A model generated the notes under the pieces. The model made no database searches. It was not told where the DNA came from and worked only from the letters and a program-made list of their open reading frames with translations. DNA of 22,208 bases from assembly GCF_963678635.1 (NCBI RefSeq), contig NW_026971635.1, positions 1 through 22,208 of the forward strand. Direction: 5' to 3'. Origin of the DNA: Symsagittifera roscoffensis (lineage: Eukaryota > Xenacoelomorpha > Acoela > Convolutidae). The translations under genes and the position numbers were made by a program. Position 1 is the stretch's first letter. Each line of letters opens with the position of its first letter. Below are positions 19,525 to 22,208 of the stretch, one piece after another.

Positions 19525-20255
19525 CAGGGGGCGGATCTAAGATTTTCTCGAAAGGGGGCGGATCTTCAAAAATTTTTCAAAAAATTTGTCGACTTTTTTT
19601 TAGGTCAACCAAATTGATTTTCCGAGCTCTCCCAAAGCATTAGAAAAATTCTTTTTTGGCCAATATTTCAGCGCCGCAGGCAAAATTCTGAAAAGCTTTT
19701 TAGGCATTTTTTGAACCAATTTTTCGGCGCACGCTGCCCCCTCAGAATTAGTATATATTGGCACCTAAGGCTCCTTAGAAAATTTTTAGGGTCCATCACC
19801 AAAAATGGACATCTCAAAATAGTACAAAGGGGGGGGGCTTTGGGTCCCAGAGTTGGAACCGGGCCTGGGTCGGGCTCGGGCCTCATTTTCAGGATCAGTA
19901 ACCGGGCCGGGCCCGGGCCTGACTCTCAAAAGAATTCACACCTTTCAGGGCTTAAGCTACAAACGCTCAGAGGGAGCGCAACTTCAGTGCCCTCATTCCT
20001 GCTGGAAAAGCTAGCCTAATCGAACTGCTAGGATCGGCTGCGGCCAATGGACTTATCATTTTTTTTTCATTCACATTTGAATTTCAATTTACTTTTTATA
20101 GGAAATTCATGTTTTCATTGAAAATTTTAAAATTTTTGTTTCCCAACCGGGCCGGGCCCGGGCCAAAAATTCAGGCCCGGTTCCAATGCTGTTGGGTCGG
20201 CAGGGGGTCGAATCCCCGAAGAGGGCGTCCGCCCGCATCCCTAAATCCGCCCCTG
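19525..20255 (+). mobile_element. hAT-like MITE, copy 4, carrying a nested insertion
   Basis: The termini CAGGGGGCGGATCTAAGATTTT and CTAAATCCGCCCCTG form the same TIR as copy 1, with an 8-bp duplication on each side. Internal blocks match copy 1 (CCAAATTGATTTTCCGAGCT; GCCGCAGGCAAAA; CAGGGGGTCGAATCC). It is 731 bp because a 344-bp second element plus its 8-bp target duplication sits inside; without them it is 379 bp. Copy 1 has about 50 bp more, mostly in the A/T-rich centre. No transposase is encoded. Confidence 0.88.
19848..20191 (+). mobile_element. nested GC-ended hAT-like MITE
   Basis: The ends CAGAGTTGGAACCGGGCCTG and CAGGCCCGGTTCCAATGCTG form a 20-bp TIR with a perfect inner 15 bp. The flanks TTGGGTCC (19840-19847) and TTGGGTCG (20192-20199) are the 8-bp TSD. 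MITE copies 1 and 3 show the uninterrupted site (TTTGGGTCCGCAGG, TTTGGGCCGGCAGG), which proves the insertion. Inside, AACCGGGCCGGGCCCGGGCC is repeated exactly at 19900-19919 and 20145-20164. The 102-codon frame crossing it is a by-product of the GC-rich ends. Confidence 0.87.
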
Positions 20256-20263
20256 CTGAGGAC
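20256..20263 (+). repeat. 8-bp TSD of MITE copy 4, right
   Basis: CTGAGGAC, one mismatch to 19517-19524. Confidence 0.75.
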
Positions 20264-20975
20264 CAAAACCTCTTTTCAACGTTAACTAACTCTTTACTGA
20301 AGATGACCTTAACTGCTCCTTTTCAAAAAATACAAATAAATTTTGAAAATTAAATGCATTAGTTAAAATATGTCCCGTTCAGTCATTGGTTCGCAATTTT
20401 CTAAGCAAATTAGGTCCTCTAGAAACGTAAGAACTATTCGCGATATTTTTTAAAATAAAAATTAAAAAAAGATCAAAGGTTAAAATTTGTAGTTGAACTC
20501 TAGATACGGAATTACAGTAGAAAATGCATGTTGGTTCAAGATTGTTCATGGCTGTAAGGGTTACAGTTGATCAGAACAGCAGTATTTCACGCCCAATCAT
20601 GAATAGAAACAGACTATGCTTAGACAGGCCTTGTAGCCTTTCATAGATGTGCATGATAATGTGGATGAATTTTTCATTCCCTAGGAACTTAAAAGTATAG
20701 TTATGTCATCGGCCTTGAAGAATCATGGATGATTAAGAGTATTATTATGCCAAGCTCAGTCTTGCAGCTAAGCCTAACATTGTTTTTTTTCCGTCACTAA
20801 TTTCGGCTAGAATTGAGTTGAGTAATTTAGGCGCACTTGTTTATGGAATCCAATCCGAAGATTTCAAACAGAAAGGAATTTTGACAGTTGAAACGGTTTC
20901 TGCAAAGTTCTGCTGGGTTCTTCAATATGTCATTCAATTATGAAATTTTCTCTCTCAATTTTTGTTCCGACTGTT
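20264..20975. other. gene-less stretch
   Basis: No gene, repeat or transposon end could be recognised here. Confidence 0.5.
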
Positions 20976-21079
20976 TGAAAAATGGGGAGGAACTTTGTGG
21001 TGGGGTGTGTTTTAGTTTTTATAGCGATCATCTGAAAAATGGGTAGGAACTTTGTATTCGGGTGTGTTTTAGTTTTTCT
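20976..21079 (+). repeat. short tandem duplication, 57-bp period
   Basis: TGAAAAATGGGGAGGAACTT (about 20976) recurs as TGAAAAATGGGTAGGAACTT (about 21033), each followed by TTGT and GGGTGTGTTTTAGTTTTT. The two copies are close to identical, so this duplication is younger than the larger ones nearby. Confidence 0.8.
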
Positions 21080-21094
21080 TAAAGCAAAATCAGA

Positions 21095-22150
21095 TGCCAC
21101 AAATAATCATCGAACTGGGTTACGTGATATATCATATTAAAACACTTTCAGTTGTGATTCGAACCACCTTAAAAATCTTTTAACAATTATTCCCAGTGTC
21201 GCAAAAAATCGGTTAGAAAATTTCAATTTTTCGTCTTAATTCGAGAGAATAAAGCAAGCGACCAGGCTTGTAACAGCCGAATTATGCCTAATCTAAGACC
21301 TTAAAACTAGTTTTTGGAGTTTTTCAGCTTCCTTTTGGAACCAATAACTTCGAAAACTTCAAAAGTTTTCTGCAAAAAACTTCAAAAAAAAAGTTTGTCC
21401 AATTTGCCTATATTACTTCGACTGTCTAAAATGTCTAATTTTTATTTCCAGGTCAGATAATTTTATCACACCAAGCAGAAAAAAACTACATTAGATTGGA
21501 AAAAAACTGTCCAAACAGTAGTTTTCTGAAGACCATGGTCGGAACATTCTGTGCTACTTGCACAGTAACCGGCTATCCTTTTTTTATTTCCTTTGTCTTT
21601 TTTTCCACGCAACATTAGCTACAACAAACAATCACTGGAGAGAGTTAAGTGATATATCATATTAAAGTCTTTACAGTCGTGATTCGAACGACATTATACA
21701 ACTGCACAAAAATTCTCCCAGTATGGAGAAAAATCGCTTTGAAATTTTTGGTTTTTTCGTCTTATTTGAAGCAAATAAAGCAAGCGCGCAGGCTTAAATT
21801 AGTTTTACACTTTAGTTTTACTGGATGAACATTAGTTTTTTGAGTATTGAAATCAAAATAAAAATTAACTGCAAAAAAAAATTGAAAAAATTTTCAAAAA
21901 GTTTTCGTTTTTCTAGTCAGTTATCTTCAAAAATTGTTTTTTCGAATTTGATTATTTTATTATGTCTATTGGATATGCCTAATCTGTAGTTTTTTGTTCA
22001 GCTCTTTTTGTCAAACCAAGCCAAAAACGATATTAATATGAAAAACTTTGTTGTTTAAGGACTTTGGTCGGAATATTCTGTGCTACTTGGACAGTAACCG
22101 GCTATTTTTATGCTTCTCGAATTATTTCACTGGATTGCACATATTAATTC
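21095..22150 (+). repeat. head-to-tail duplication, two units of about 527 bp
   Basis: Unit 1 is about 21095-21620 and unit 2 about 21621-22150. Shared anchors are GTGATATATCATATTAAA (21124 and 21649), GTGATTCGAAC, AATAAAGCAAGCG, and the near-terminal CTGTGCTACTTG/GACAGTAACCGGCTAT block (21549 and 22078). The offset is 525-529. Divergence is considerable. No coding frame is shared. Unit 2 may continue past the window edge. Confidence 0.85.
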
Positions 22151-22208
22151 TGAATCACAATTTATATCTGTATTCCACTATTTGTCTTTAGGCATGAAAA
22201 ATAGCTGC

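Noticed and set aside
21155-21165. tRNA-like B box (GGTTCGAATCA on the minus strand, repeated in the second 527-bp unit)
   Set aside because: No A box at the right distance and no acceptor or anticodon stem can be drawn.

Overview
The window looks like a gene-poor, AT-rich stretch of an animal (metazoan, probably invertebrate) nuclear genome. The evidence is long A/T-rich non-coding sequence, an animal-type Ty3/gypsy LTR retrotransposon, small hAT-like non-autonomous DNA transposons with 8-bp target duplications, and diverged tandem duplications. No host gene, rRNA or tRNA could be supported. The species cannot be named from the sequence alone.

Layout: 1-2951 is non-coding with degenerate dispersed repeats. 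2957-10425 is one complete-length Ty3/gypsy retrotransposon (7469 bp). It has two 280-bp LTRs (TG...CA) that differ at only two positions, a 5-bp target duplication (ACCTC) on each side, a primer binding site directly after the 5' LTR and a polypurine tract directly before the 3' LTR. Its order is Gag (two zinc knuckles), aspartic protease, reverse transcriptase, RNase H, a long unusual spacer with a hydrophobic segment, integrase, and a serine-rich tail, which is the usual Metaviridae order. The coding frame is interrupted by an in-frame TGA after the protease (4718-4720) and by three shifts, all in the -1 direction (about 5832, about 7902 and about 9030-9075). One integrase catalytic position is also altered. 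This copy is therefore recent but very probably not autonomous.

10431-22208 has no gene. It holds four same-orientation copies of one hAT-like MITE family. Two are intact with TIRs and 8-bp TSDs (11697-12124 and 19525-20255) and two are decayed (about 12664-12950 and 17869-18165). The last intact copy carries a nested, GC-rich second MITE (19848-20191) with its own TIRs and 8-bp TSD. Two diverged head-to-tail duplications follow the same pattern of local expansion: about 959 bp x 2 at 15354-17272 and about 527 bp x 2 at 21095-22150. Short tandem repeats also occur.

The components form a transposon-accumulating region rather than a pathway. The points most worth a second look are the RNase H-integrase spacer with three CTCF-like motifs and a possible 366-nt intron, the three AATAAA-bearing 3'-UTR repeats in an element whose LTRs show no canonical poly(A) signal, the SUMO-interaction-like motifs in the tail, and the clustering and nesting of the MITEs.
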